The position numbers and the translations under genes are program-made. 64,000 nucleotides of DNA, from contig NW_027478159.1 in assembly GCF_051020975.1 (NCBI RefSeq), positions 6,030,501 through 6,094,500 on the forward strand, written 5' to 3'. Shown here piece after piece: positions 23,778 to 37,307 of this stretch; the first letter of the stretch is position 1; each line of letters starts with the position of its first letter. The DNA comes from Osmia lignaria lignaria. Taxonomy: Eukaryota; Arthropoda; Insecta; Hymenoptera; Megachilidae. The notes below the pieces were generated by a model. The model made no database searches. It saw only the letters and a program-made list of their open reading frames with translations, and was not told the origin of the DNA.

Positions 23778-26700
23778 TCAGATGCGTAGTTCTCGAGATA
23801 TATCAAGATATTTAAAAGTTCCGAAGCCGCACCAACATAATAGAGATACAGAAACACCGTGGCCCCTTTCTTTGAGATAACTCTGCACTATTGCGAGCTG
23901 TAAATGCCACTTCCAGCTTAGCTGTGCAGAAGAAGAACAACAAGAAGAAGAAATATCTCGAAATATGTCCGTCAGGCCCCTTCCCTTGAGATATATCTGC
24001 AAATATCTCGGAAACGAAGCGAGCTATGGCAAAATGTTAGGAGACCTTTTTTGTAGAGAATTATGTTTCCTACAATTTATGTTCTATGATATTTTTTGAT
24101 CAGAAGCGTAGTTTTCGAGATATATCGAGATATTTAAAAGATCCGAAGCCGCACCAACATAATAGAGATACAGAAACACCGTGGCCCCTTTTTTTGAGAT
24201 AACCCTGCACTAGTGCGAGCCGCAAATGCCGCTTCCAGCTTAGCTGTGCAGAAGAAGAACAACAAGAAGAAGAAATATCTCGAAATATGTCCGTCAGGCC
24301 CCTTCCCTCGAGATAAATCTGCAAATATCTCGGAAACGAAGCGAGCTATGGCAAAATGTTAAGAGACCTTTTTTGTAGAGAATTAAGTTTCCTACTTTTT
24401 ATGTTCTATGATATTTTTTGATCGGATGCGTAGTTCTCGAGATATATCAAGATATTTAAAAGTTCCGAAGCCGCACCAACATAGTAGAGATACAGAAACA
24501 CCGTGGCCCCTGTCTTTGAGATAACTCTGCACTATTGCGAACTGCAAATGCCACTTCCAGCTTAGCTGTGCAGAAGAAGAACAACAAAAAGAAGAAATAT
24601 CTCGAAATATGTCCGTCAGGCCCCTTCCCTTGAGATAAATCTGCAAATATCTCGGAAACAAAGCGAGCTACGGCAAAATGTTAAGAGACCTTTTTTGTAG
24701 AAAATTAGGATTCCTACTTTTTATGTTCTATGATATTTTTTGATCAGATGCGTAGTTCTCGAGATATATCAAGATATTTGAAAGTTCCGAAGCCGCACCA
24801 ACATAATAGAGATACAGAAACACCGTGGCCCCTTTCTTTGAGATAACTCTGCACTATTGCGAGCTGCAAATGCCACTTCCAGCTTAGCTGTGCAGAAGAA
24901 GAACAACAAAAAGAAGAAATATCTCGAAATATGTCCGTCAGGCCCCTTCCCTTGAGATAAATCTGCAAATATCTCGGAAACGAAGCGAGCTATGGCAAAA
25001 TGTTAAGAGACCTCTTTTGTAGAGAATTAAGTTTCCTACTTTTTATGTTCTATGATATTTTTCGATCAGATGCGTAGTTCTCGAGATATATCAAGATATT
25101 TAAAAGTTCCGAAGCCGCACCAACATAATAGAGATACAGAAACACCGTGGCCCCTTTCTTTGAGATAACTCTGCACTATTGCGAGCTGCAAATGCCACTT
25201 CCAGCTTAGCTGTGCAGAAGAAGAACAACAAGAAGAAGAAATATCTGGAAATATGTCCGTCAGGCCCCTTCCCTTGAGATAAATCTGCAAATATCTCGGA
25301 AACGAAGCGAGCTACGGCAAAATGTTAAGAGACCTTTTTTGTAGAGAATTAAGTTTCCTACTCTTTATGTTCTATGATATTTTTTGATCGGATGCGTAGT
25401 TCTCGAGATATATCAAGATATTTAAAAGTTCCGAAGCCGCACCAACATAATAGAGGTACAGAAACACCGTGGCCCCTTTCTTTGAGATAACTCTGCACTA
25501 TTGCGAGCTGCAAATGCCACCTCCAGCTTAGCTGTGCAGAAGAAGAACAACAAAAAGAAGAAATATCTCGAAATATGTCCGTCAGGCCCCTTCCCTTGAG
25601 ATAAATCTGCAAATATCTCGGAAACGAAGCGAGCTATGGCAAAATGTTAAGAGACCTCTTTGGTAGAGAATTAGGTTTCCTACTTTTTATGTTCTATGAT
25701 ATTTTTCGATCAGATGCGTAGTTCTCGAGATATATCAAGATATTTAAAAGTTCCGAAGCCGCACCAACATAATAGAGATACAGAAACACCGTGGCCCCTT
25801 TCTTTGAGATAACTCTGCACTATTGCGAGCTGCAAATGCCACTTCCAGCTTAGCTGTGCAGAAGAAGAACAACAAGGAGAAGAAATATCTGGAAATATGT
25901 CCGTCAGGCCCCTTCCCTTGAGATAAATCTGCAAATATCTCGGAAACGAAGCGAGCTACGGCAAAATGGTAAGAGACCTTTTTTGTAGAGAATTATGTTT
26001 CCTACAATTTATGTTCTATGATATTTTTTGATCAGAAGCGTAGTTTTCGAGATATATCGAGATATTTAAAAGATCCGAAGCCGCACCAACATAATAGAGA
26101 TACAGAAACAACGTGGCCCCTTTCTTTGAGATAACTCTGCACTAGTGCGAGCCGCAAATGCCGCTTCCAGCTTAGCTGTGCAGAAGAAGAACAACAAGAA
26201 GAAGAAATATCTCGAAATATGTCCGTCAGGCCCCTTCCCTCGAGATAAATCTGCAAATATCTCGGAAACGAAGCGAGCTATGGCAAAATGTTAAGAGACC
26301 TTTTTTGTAGAGAATTAAGTTTCCTACTTTTTATGTTCTATGATATTTTTTGATCGGATGCGTAGTTCTCGAGATATATCAAGATATTTAAAAGTTCCGA
26401 AGCCGCACCAACATAATATAGATACAGAAACACCGTGGCCCCTTTCTTTGAGATAACTCTGCACTATTGCGAGCTGCAAATGCCACTTCCAGCTTAGCTG
26501 TGCAGAAGAAGAACAACAAAAAGAAGAAATATCTCGAAATATGTCCGTCAGGCCCCTTCCCTTGAGATAAATCTGCAAATATCTCGGAAACAAAGCGAGC
26601 TACGGCAAAATGTTAAGAGACCTTTTTTGTAGAAAATTAGGATTCCTACTTTTTATGTTCCATGATATTTTTTGATCAGATGCGTAGTTCTCGAGATATA

Positions 26701-26997
26701 TCAAGATATTTAAAAGTTCCGAAGCCGCACCAACATAATAGAGATACAGAAACACCGTGGCCCCTTTCTTTGAGATAACTCTACACTATTGCGCGCTGCA
26801 AATGCCACTTCCAGCTTAGCTGTGCAGAAGAAGAACAACAAAAAGAAGAAATATCTCGAAATATGTCCGTCAGGCCCCTTCCCTTGAGATAAATCTGCAA
26901 ATATCTCGGAAACGAAGCGAGCTATGGCAAAATGTTAAGAGACCTCTTTTGTAGAGAATTAAGTTTCCTACTTTTTATGTTCTATGATATTTTTCGA
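23778..26997 (+). repeat. Mosaic of ten monomers
   Basis: Contains near copies of monomers seen much earlier: 24422 matches 11865 and 15085 (CATAGTAGAG, CCTGTCTTTG, GCGAACTGC), 25388 matches 8967 and 17661 (GAGGTACAG, CCACCTCC), and 24100 and 26032 match 8645 (AAAAGATCCG, ACTAGTG, GCCGCTTCC). The monomer at 26032 is the last of the ACTAGTG subfamily in the window. Confidence 0.82.
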
Positions 26998-29900
26998 TCA
27001 GATGCGCAGTTCTCGAGATATATCAAGATATTTAAAAGTTCCGAAGCCGCACCAACATAATAGAGATACAGAAACACCGTGGCCCCTTTCTTTGAGATAA
27101 CTCTGCACTATTGCGAGCTGCAAATGCCACTTCCAGCTTAGCTGTGCAGAAGAAGAACAACAAGAAGAAGAAATATCTGGAAATATGTCCGTCAGGCCCC
27201 TTCCCTTGAGATAAATCTGCAAATATCTCGGAAACGAAGCGAGCTACGGCAAAATGTTAAGAGACCTTTTTTGTAGAAAATTAGGATTCCTACTTTTTAT
27301 GTTCTATGATATTTTTTGAACAGATGCGTAGTTCTCGAGATATATCAAGATATTTAAAAGTTCCGAAGCCGCACCAACATAATAGAGATACAGAAACACC
27401 GTGGCCCCTTTCTTTGAGATAACTCTGCACTATTGCGCGCAGCAAATGCCACTTCCAGCTTAGCTGTGCAGAAGAAGAACAACAAGAAGAAGAAATATCT
27501 CGAAATATGTCCGTCAGGCCCCTTCCCTTGAGATAAATCTGCAAATATCTCGGAAACCAAGCGAGCTATCGCAAAATGTTAAGAGACCTTATTTGTAGAG
27601 AATTAAGTTTCCTACTTTTTATGTTCTACGATATTTTTTGATCAGATGCGTAGTTCTCGAGATATATCAAGATATTTAAAAGTTCCGAAGCCGCACCAAC
27701 ATAATAGAGATACAGAAACACCGTGGCCCCTTTCTTTGAGATAACTCTGCACTATTGCGAGCTGCAAATGCCACTTCCAGCTTAGCTGTGCAGAAGAAGA
27801 ACAACAAGAAGAAGAAATATCTGGAAATATGTCCGTCAGGCCCCTTCCCTTGAGATAAATCTGCAAATATCTCGGAAACGAAGCGAGCTATGGCAAAATG
27901 TTAAGAGACCTTATTTGTAGAGATTTAAGTTTCCTACTTTTTATGTTCTACGATATTTTTTGATCAGATGCGTAGTTCTCGAGATATATCAAGATATTTA
28001 AAAGTTCCGAAGCCGCACCAACATAATAGAGATACAGAAACACCGTGGCCCCTTTCTTTGAGATAACTCTGCACTATTGCGAGCTGCAAATGCCACTTCC
28101 AGCTTAGCTGTGCAGAAGAAGAACAACAAGAAGAAGAAATATCTGGAAATATGTCCGTCAGGCCCCTTCCCTTGAGATAAATCTGCAAATATCTCGGAAA
28201 CGAAGCGAGCTACGGCAAAATGTTAAGAGACCTTTTTTGTAGAAAATTAGGATTCCTACTTTTTATGTTCTATGATATTTTTTGAACAGATGCGTAGGTC
28301 TCGAGATATATCAAGATATTTAAAAGTTCCGAAGCGGCACCAACATAATAGAGATACAGAAACACCGTGGCCCCTTTCTTTGAGGTAACCCTGCACTATT
28401 GCGCGCTGCAAATGCCACTTCCAGCTTAGCTGTGCAGAAGAAGAACAACAAGAAGAAGAAATATCTCGAAATATGTCCGTCAGGCCCCTTCCCTTGAGAT
28501 AAATCTGCAAATATCTCGGAAACGAAGCGAGCTATGGCAAAATGTTAAGAGACCTTATTTGTAGAGATTTAAGTTTCCTACTTTTTATGTTCTACGATAT
28601 TTTTTGATCAGATTCGTAGTTCTCGAGATATATCAAGATATTTAAAAGTTCCGAAGCCGCACCAACATAATAGAGATACAGAAACACCGTGGCCCCTTTC
28701 TTTGAGATAACTCTGCACTATTGCGAGCTGCAAATGCCACTTCCAGCTTAGCTGTGCAGAAGAAGAACAACAAAAAGAAGAAATATCTCGAAATATGTCC
28801 GTCAGGCCCCTTCCCTTGAGATAAATCTGCAAATATCTCGGAAACAAAGCGAGCTACGGCAAAATGTTAAGAGACCTTTTTTGTAGAAAATTAGGATTCC
28901 TACTTTTTATGTTCTATGATATTTTTCGATCAGATGCGTAGTTCTCGAGATATATCAAGATATTTAAAAGTTCCGAAGCCGCACCAACATAATAGAGATA
29001 CAGAAACACCGTGGCCCCTTTCTTTGTGATAACTCTGCACTATTGCGAGCTGCAAATGCCACTTCCAGCTTAGCTGTGCAGAAGAAGAACAACAAGAAGA
29101 AGAAATATCTGGAAATATGTCCGTCAGGCCCCTTCCCTTGAGATAAATCTGCAAATATCTCGGAAACGAAGCGAGCTATGGCAAAATGTTAAGAGACCAT
29201 TTTTGTAGAGAATTAAGTTTCCTACTTTTTATGTTCTATGGTATTTTTTGATCAGATGCGTAGTTCTCGAGATATATCCTGATATTTAAAAGTTCCGAAG
29301 CGGCACCAACATAATAGAGATACAGAAACACCGTGGCCCCTTTCTTTGAGGTAACTCTGCACTATTGCCAGCTGCAAATGCCACTTCCAGCTTAGCTGTG
29401 CAGAAGAAGAACAACAAGAAGAAGAAATATCTCGAAATATGTCCGTCAGGCCCCTTCCCTTGAGATAAATCTGCAAATATCTCGGAAACGAAGCGAGCTA
29501 TGGCAAAATGTTACGAGACCTTATTTGTAGAGATTTAAGTTTCCTACTTTTTATGTTCTACGATATTTTTTGATCAGATGCGTAGTTCTCGAGATATATC
29601 AAGATATTTAAAAGTTCCGAAGCCGCACCAACATAATAGAGATACAGAAACACCGTGGCCCCTTTCTTTGAGATAACTCTGCACTATTGCGAGCTGCAAA
29701 CGCCACTTCCAGCTTAGCTGTGCAGAAGAAGAACAACAAGAAGAAGCAATATCTGGAAATATGTCCGTCAGGCCCCTTCCCTTGAGATAATTCTGCAAAT
29801 ATCTCGGAAACGAAGCGAGCTACGGCAAAATGTTAAGAGACCTTTTTTGTAGAAAATTAGGATTCCTACTTTTTATGTTCTATGATATTTTTTGAACAGA

Positions 29901-31183
29901 TGCGTAGTTCTCGAGATATATCAAGATATTTAAAAGTTCCGAAGCCGCACCAACATAATAGAGATACAGAAACACCGTGGCCCCTTTCTTTGAGATAACT
30001 CTGCACTATTGCGCGCTGCAAATGCCACTTCCAGCTTAGCTGTGCAGAAGAAGAACAACAAGAAGAAGAAATATCTCGAAATATGTCCGTCAGGCCCCTT
30101 CCCTTGAGATAAATCTGCAAATATCTCGGAAACGAAGCGAGCTATGGCAAAATGTTAAGAGACCTTTTTTGTAGAGAATTAAGTTTCCTACTTTTTATGT
30201 TCTATAATATTTTCTGATCAGATGCGTAGATCTCGAGATATATCAAGATATTTAAAAGTTCCGAAGCCGCACCAACATAATAGAGATACAGAAACACCGT
30301 GGCCCCTTTCTTTGAGATAACTCTGCACTACTGCGAGCTGCAAATGCCACTTCCAGCTTAGCTGTGCAGAAGAAGAACAACAAGAAGAAGAAATATCTCG
30401 AAATATGTCCGTCAGGCCCCTTCCCTTGAGATAAATCTGCAAATATCTCGGAAACGAAGCGAGCTATGGCAAAATGTTAAGAGACCATTTTTGTAGAGAA
30501 TTAAGTTTCCTACTTTTTATGTTCTATGATATTTTTTGATCAGATGCGTAGTTCTCGAGATATATCCTGATATTTAAAAGTTCCGAAGCGGCACCAACAT
30601 AATAGAGATACAGAAACACCGTGGCCCCTTTCTTTGAGGTAACTCTGCACTATTGCCAGCTGCAAATGCCACTTCCAGCTTAGCTGTGCAGAAGAAGAAC
30701 AACAAGAAGAAGGAATATCTCGAAATATGTCCGTCAGGCCCCTTCCCTTGAGATAAATCTGCAAATATCTCGGAAACCAAGCGAGCTATGGCAAAATGTT
30801 AAGAGACCTTTTTTGTAGAGAATTAAGTTTCCTACTTTTTATGTTCTACGATATTTTTTGATCAGATGCGTAGTTCTCGAGATATATCAAGATATTTAAA
30901 AGTTCCGAAGCCGCACCAACATAATAGAGATACAGATACACCGTGGCCCCTTTCTTTGAGGTAACTCTGCACTATTGCGAGCTGCAAATGCCACTTCCAG
31001 CTTACCTGTGCAGAAGAAGAACAACAAGAAGAAGAAATATCTCGAAATATGTCCGTCAGGCCCCTTCCCTTGAGATAAATCTGCAAATATCTCGGAAACG
31101 AAGCGAGCTATGGCAAAATGTTAAGAGACCTTTTCTGTAGAGAATTATGTTTCCTACCTTTTATGTTCTATGATATTTTTTGA
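26998..31183 (+). repeat. Dimer-rich stretch: ATCTGGAAATATG monomer followed by TGAACAG monomer
   Basis: A monomer with ATCTGGAAATATG and the ending AAAATTAGGATTCC is followed by one whose start is TGAACAG rather than TGATCAG (and usually GCGCGC) at 26998/27320, 27964/28286 and 29574/29896. The monomers between them are variable. The same dimer reappears far away at 59852/60174. The TCCTGATATTT and GCGGCACC variant, typical of the blocks further right, first appears in full at 29252; an isolated earlier copy is at 19916. Confidence 0.78.
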
Positions 31184-32793
31184 TCAGATGCGTAGTTCTC
31201 GAGATATATCCTGATATTTAAAAGTTCCGAAGCGGCACCAACATAATAGAGATACAGAAACACCGTGGCCCCTTTCTTTGAGGTAACTCTGCACTATTGC
31301 GAGCTGCAAATGCCACTTCCAGCTTAGCTGTGCAGAAGAAGAACAACAAGAAGAAGAAATATCTCGAAATATGTCCGTCAGGCCCATTCCCTTGAGATAA
31401 ATCTGCAAATATCTCGGAAACGAAGCGAGCTACGGCAAAATGTTAAGAGACCTTTTTTGTAGAGAATTATGTTTCCTACAATTTACGTTCTCTGATATTT
31501 TTTGATCAGAAGCGTAGTTTTCGAGATATATCGAGATATTTAAAAGTTCCGAAGCCGCACCAACATAATAGAGATACAGAAACACCGTGGCCCCTTTCTT
31601 TGCGATAACTCTGCACTATTGCGAGCTGCAAATGCCACTTCCAGCTTAGCTGTGCAGAAGAAGAACAACAAGAAGAAGAAATATCTCGAAATATGTCCGT
31701 CAGGCCCCTTCCCTTGAGATAAATCTGCAAATATCTCGGAAACGATGCCAGTTATGGGAAAATGTTAAGAGACCTTTTTTGTAGAGAATTAAGTTTCCTA
31801 CTTTTTATGTTCTATGATATTTTTTGATCAGATGCGTAGTTCCCGAGATATATCAAGGTATTTAAAAGTTCCGAAGCCGCACCAACATAATAGAGATACA
31901 GAAACACCGTGGCCCGTTTCTTTGAGATAACTCTGCACTATTGCGCGCTGCAAATGCCACTTCCAGCTTAGCTGTGCAGAAGAAGAACAACAAGAAGAAG
32001 AAATATCTCGAAATATGTCCGTCAGGCCCCTTCCCTTGAGATATATCTGCAAATATCTCGGAAACGAAGCGAGCTACGGCAAAATGTTAAGAGACCTTTT
32101 TTGTAGAAAATTAGGTTTCCTACTTTTTATGTTCTATGATATTTTTTGATCAGATGGGTAGTTCTCGAGATATATCAAGATATTTAAAAGTTCCGAAACC
32201 GCACCAACATAATAGAGATACAGAAACACCGTGGCCCCTTTCTTTGCGATAACTCTGCACTATTGCGAGCTGCAAATACCACTTCCAGCTTAGCTGTGCA
32301 GAAGAAGAACAACAAGAAGAAGAAATATCTCCAAATATGTCCGTCAGGCCCCTTCCCTTGAGATAAATCTGCAAATATCTCGGAAACAAAGCGAGCTATG
32401 GCAAAATGTTAAGAGACCTTTTTTGTAGAGAATTAAGTTTCCTACTTTTTATGTTCTATGATATTTTTCGATCAGAGGCGTAGTTCTCGAGATATATCAA
32501 GATATTTAAAAGTTCCGAAGCCGCACCAACATAATAGAGATACAGAAACACCGTGGCCCCTCTCTTTGAGATAACTCTGCACTATTGCGCGCTGCAAATG
32601 CCACTTCCAGCTTAGCTGTGCAGAAGAAGAACAACAAGAAGAAGAAATATCTCGAAATATGTCCGTCAGGCCCCTTCCCTTGAGATAAATCTGCAAATAT
32701 CTCGGAAACGAAGCGAGCTATGGCAAAATGTTAAGAGACCTTTTTTGTAGAGAATTAAGTTTCCTACTTTTTATGTTCTATGATATTTTTTGA

Positions 32794-33117
32794 TCAGATG
32801 CGTAGTTCTCTAGATATATATTAAGATATTTAAAAGTTCCGAAGCCGCACCAACATAATAGAGATACAGAAACACCGTGGCCCCTTTCTTTGAGATAACT
32901 CTGCACTATTGCGAGCTGCAAATGCCACTTCCAGCTTAGCTGTGCAGAAGAAGAACAACAAGAAGAAGAAATATCTGGAAATATGTCCGTCAGGCCCCTT
33001 CCCTTGAGATAAATCTGCAAATATCTCGGAAACGAAGCGAGCTACGGCAAAATGTTAAGAGACCTTTTTTGTAGAAAATTAGGATTCCTACTTTTTATGT
33101 TCTATGATATTTTTTGA
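32794..33117 (+). repeat. Long monomer (324 bp), two-base insertion (type G)
   Basis: TCTCTAGATATATATTAAG near 32808 replaces TCTCGAGATATATCAAG. The change lengthens the monomer by two bases and destroys the CTCGAG palindrome. It closes each unit of the 31-41 kb higher-order repeat. Confidence 0.96.
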
Positions 33118-35049
33118 TCAGATGCGTAGTTCTCGAGATATATCCTGATATTTAAAAGTTCCGAAGCGGCACCAACATAATAGAGATACAGAAACACCGT
33201 GGCCCCTTTCTTTGAGGTAACTCTGCACTATTGCGAGCTGCAAATGCCACTTCCAGCTTAGCTGTGCAGAAGAAGAACAACAAGAAGAAGAAATATCTCG
33301 AAATATGTCCGTCAGGCCCCTTCCCTTGAGATAAATCTGCAAATATCTCGGAAACGAAGCGAGCTATGGCAAAATGTTAAGAAACCTTTTTTGTAGAGAA
33401 TTAAGTTTCCTACTTTTTATGTTCTATGATATTTTCTGATCAGATGCGTAGTTCTCGAGATATATCAAGATATTTAAAAGTTCCGAAGCCGCACCAACAT
33501 AATAGAGATACAGAAACACCGTGGCCCCTTTCTTTGAGATAACTCTGCACTACTGCGAGCTGCAAATGCCACTTCCAGCTTAGCTGTGCAGAAGAAGAAC
33601 AACAAGAATAAGAAATATTTCGAAATATGTCCGTCAGGCCCCTTCTCTTGAGATAAATCTGCAAATATCTCGGAAACGAAGCGAGCTACGGCAAAATGTT
33701 AAGAGACCTTTTTTGTAGAAAATTAGGTTTCCTACTTTTTATGTTCTATGATATTTTTTGATCAGATGCGTAGTTCTCGAGATATATCAAGATATTTAAA
33801 AGTTCCGAAGCCGCACCAACATAATAGAGACACAGAAACACCGTGGCCCCTTTCTTTGCGATAACTCTGCACTATTGCGAGCTGCAAATGCCACTTCCAG
33901 CTTAGCTGTGCAGAAGAAGAACAACAAGAAGAAGAAATATCTCGAAATATGTCCGTCAGGCCCCTTCCCTTGAGATAAATCTGCAAATATCTCGGAAACG
34001 ATGCCAGTTATGGGAAAATGTTAAGAGACCTTTTTTGTAGAGAATTAAGTTTCCTACTTTTTATGTTCTATGATATTTTTTGATCAGATGCGTAGTTCTC
34101 GAGATATATCAAGATATTTAAAAGTTCCGAAGCCGCACCAACATAATAGAGATACAGAAACACCGTGGCCCGTTTCTTTGAGATAACTCTGCACTATTGC
34201 GCGCTGCAAATGCCACTTCCAGCTTAGCTGTGCAGAAGAAGAACAACAAGAAGAAGAAATATCTCGAAATATGTCCGTCAGGCCCCTTCCCTTGAGATAT
34301 ATCTGCAAATATCTCGGAAACGAAGCGAGCTACGGCAAAATGTTAAGAGACCTTTTTTGTAGAAAATTAGGTTTCCTACTTTTTATGTTCTATGATATTT
34401 TTTGATCAGATGCGTAGTTCTCGAGATATATCAAGGTATTTAAAAGTTCCGAAGCCGCACCAACATAATAGAGATACAGAAACACCGTGGCCCCTTTCTT
34501 TGCGATAACTCTGCACTATTGCGAGCTGCAAATACCACTTCCAGCTTAGCTGTGCAGAAGAAGAACAACAAGAAGAAGAAATATCTCCAAATATGTCCGT
34601 CAGGCCCCTTCCCTTGAGATAAATCTGCAAATATCTCGGAAACGAAGCGAGCTATGGCAAAATGTTAAGAGACCTTTTTTGTAGAGAATTAAGTTTCCTA
34701 CTTTTTATGTTCTATGATATTTTTCGATCAGAGGCGTAGTTCTCGAGATATATCAAGATATTTAAAAGTTCCGAAGCCGCACCAACATAATAGAGATACA
34801 GAAACACCGTGGCCCCTCTCTTTGAGATAACTCTGCACTATTGCGCGCTGCAAATGCCACTTCCAGCTTAGCTGTGCAGAAGAAGAACAACAAGAAGAAG
34901 AAATATCTCGAAATATGTCCGTCAGGCACCTTCCCTTGAGATAAATCTGCAAATATCTCGGAAACGAAGCGAGCTATGGCAAAATGTTAAGAGACCTTTT
35001 TTGTAGAGAATTAAGTTTCCTACTTTTTATGTTCTATGATATTTTTTGA

Positions 35050-35373
35050 TCAGATGCGTAGTTCTCTAGATATATATTAAGATATTTAAAAGTTCCGAAG
35101 CCGCACCAACATAATAGAGATACAGAAACACCGTGGCCCCTTTCTTTGAGATAACTCTGCACTATTGCGAGCTGCAACTGCCACTTCCAGCTTAGCTGTG
35201 CAGAAGAAGAACAACAAGAAGAAGAAATATCTGGAAATATGTCCGTCAGGCCCCTTCCCTTGAGATAAATCTGCAAATATCTCGGAAACGAAGCGAGCTA
35301 CGGCAAAATGTTAAGAGACCTTTTTTGTAGAAAATTAGGATTCCTACTTTTTATGTTCTATGATATTTTTTGA
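35050..35373 (+). repeat. Long monomer (324 bp), type G with CAACTGCC variant
   Basis: Same two-base insertion as at 32794. It also has GCTGCAACTGCC near 35170, shared only with the type G monomer at 38918. Confidence 0.96.
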
Positions 35374-36983
35374 TCAGATGCGTAGTTCTCGAGATATATC
35401 CTGATATTTAAAAGTTCCGAAGCGGCACCAACATAATAGAGATACAGAAACACCGTGGCCCCTTTCTTTGAGGTAACTCTGCACTATTGCGAGCTGCAAA
35501 TGCCACTTCCAGCTTAGCTGTGCAGAAGAAGAACAACAAGAAGAAGAAATATCTCGAAACATGTCCGTCAGGCCCCTTCCCTTGAGATAAATCTGCAAAT
35601 ATCTCGGAAACGAAGCGAGCTATGGCAAAATGTTAAGAAACCTTTTTTGTAGAGAATTAAGTTTCCTACTTTTTATGTTCTATGATATTTTCTGATCAGA
35701 TGCGTAGTTCTCGAGATATATCAAGATATTTAAAAGTTCCGAAGCCGCACCAACATAATAGAGATACAGAAACACCGTGGCCCCTTTCTTTGAGATAACT
35801 CTGCACTACTGCGAGCTGCAAATGCCACTTCCAGCTTAGCTGTGCAGAAGAAGAACAACAAGAATAAGAAATATTTCGAAATATGTCCGTCAGGCCCCTT
35901 CTCTTGAGATAAATCTGCAAATATCTCGGAAACGAAGCGAGCTACGGCAAAATGTTAAGAGACCTTTTTTGTAGAAAATTAGGTTTCCTACTTTTTATGT
36001 TCTATGATATTTTTTGATCAGATGCGTAGTTCTCGAGATATATCAAGATATTTAAAAGTTCCGAAGCCGCACCAACATAATAGAGACACAGAAACACCGT
36101 GGCCCCTTTCTTTGCGATAACTCTGCACTATTGCGAGCTGCAAATGCCACTTCCAGCTTAGCTGTGCAGAAGAAGAACAACAAGAAGAAGAAATATCTCG
36201 AAATATGTCCGTCAGGCCCCTTTCCTTGAGATAAATCTGCAAATATCTCGGAAACGATGCCAGTTATGGGAAAATGTTAAGAGACCTTTTTTGTAGAGAA
36301 TTAAGTTTCCTACTTTTTATGTTCTATGATATTTTTTGATCAGATGCGTAGTTCTCGAGATATATCAAGATATTTAAAAGTTCCGAAGCCGTACCAACAT
36401 AATAGAGATACAGAAACACCGTGGCCCGTTTCTTTGAGATAACTCTGCACTATTGCGCGCTGCAAATGCCACTTCCAGCTTAGCTGTGCAGAAGAAGAAC
36501 AACAAGAAGAAGAAATATCTCGAAATATGTCCGTCAGGCCCCTTCCCTTGAGATATATCTGCAAATATCTCGGAAACGAAGCGAGCTACGGCAAAATGTT
36601 AAGAGACCTTTTTTGTAGAGAATTAAGTTTCCTACTTTTTATGTTCTATGATATTTTTCGATCAGAGGCGTAGTTCTCGAGATATATCAAGATATTTAAA
36701 AGTTCCGAAGCCGCACCAACATAATAGAGATACAGAAACACCGTGGCCCCTCTCTTTGAGATAACTCTGCACTATTGCGCGCTGCAAATGCCACTTCCAG
36801 CTTAGCTGTGCAGAAGAAGAACAACAAGAAGAAGAAATATCTCGAAATATGTCCGTCAGGCCCCTTCCCTTGAGATAAATCTGCAAATATCTCGGAAACG
36901 AAGCGAGCTATGGCAAAATGTTAAGAGACCTTTTTTGTAGAGAATTAAGTTTCCTACTTTTTATGTTCTATGATATTTTTTGA

Positions 36984-37307
36984 TCAGATGCGTAGTTCTC
37001 TAGATATATATTAAGATATTTAAAAGTTCCGAAGCCGCACCAACATAATAGAGATACAGAAACACCGTGGCCCCTTTCTTTGAGATAACTCTGCACTATT
37101 GCGAGCTGCAAATGCCACTTCCAGCTTAGCTGTGCAGAAGAAGAACAACAAGAAGAAGAAATATCTGGAAATATGTCCGTCAGGCCCCTTCCCTTGAGAT
37201 AAATTTGCAAATATCTCGGAAACGAAGCGAGCTACGGCAAAATGTTAAGAGACCTTTTTTGTAGAAAATTAGGATTCCTACTTTTTATGTTCTATGATAT
37301 TTTTTGA
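36984..37307 (+). repeat. Long monomer (324 bp), type G
   Basis: Same two-base insertion as at 32794. Has the common CAAATGCC and a private ATAAATTTGC near 37200. Confidence 0.96.

Noticed and set aside
30943..31140. Plus-strand 65-codon frame
   Set aside because: Opened by private variants (GAGGTAAC, CTTACCTG) in a single monomer; no support from the other copies.
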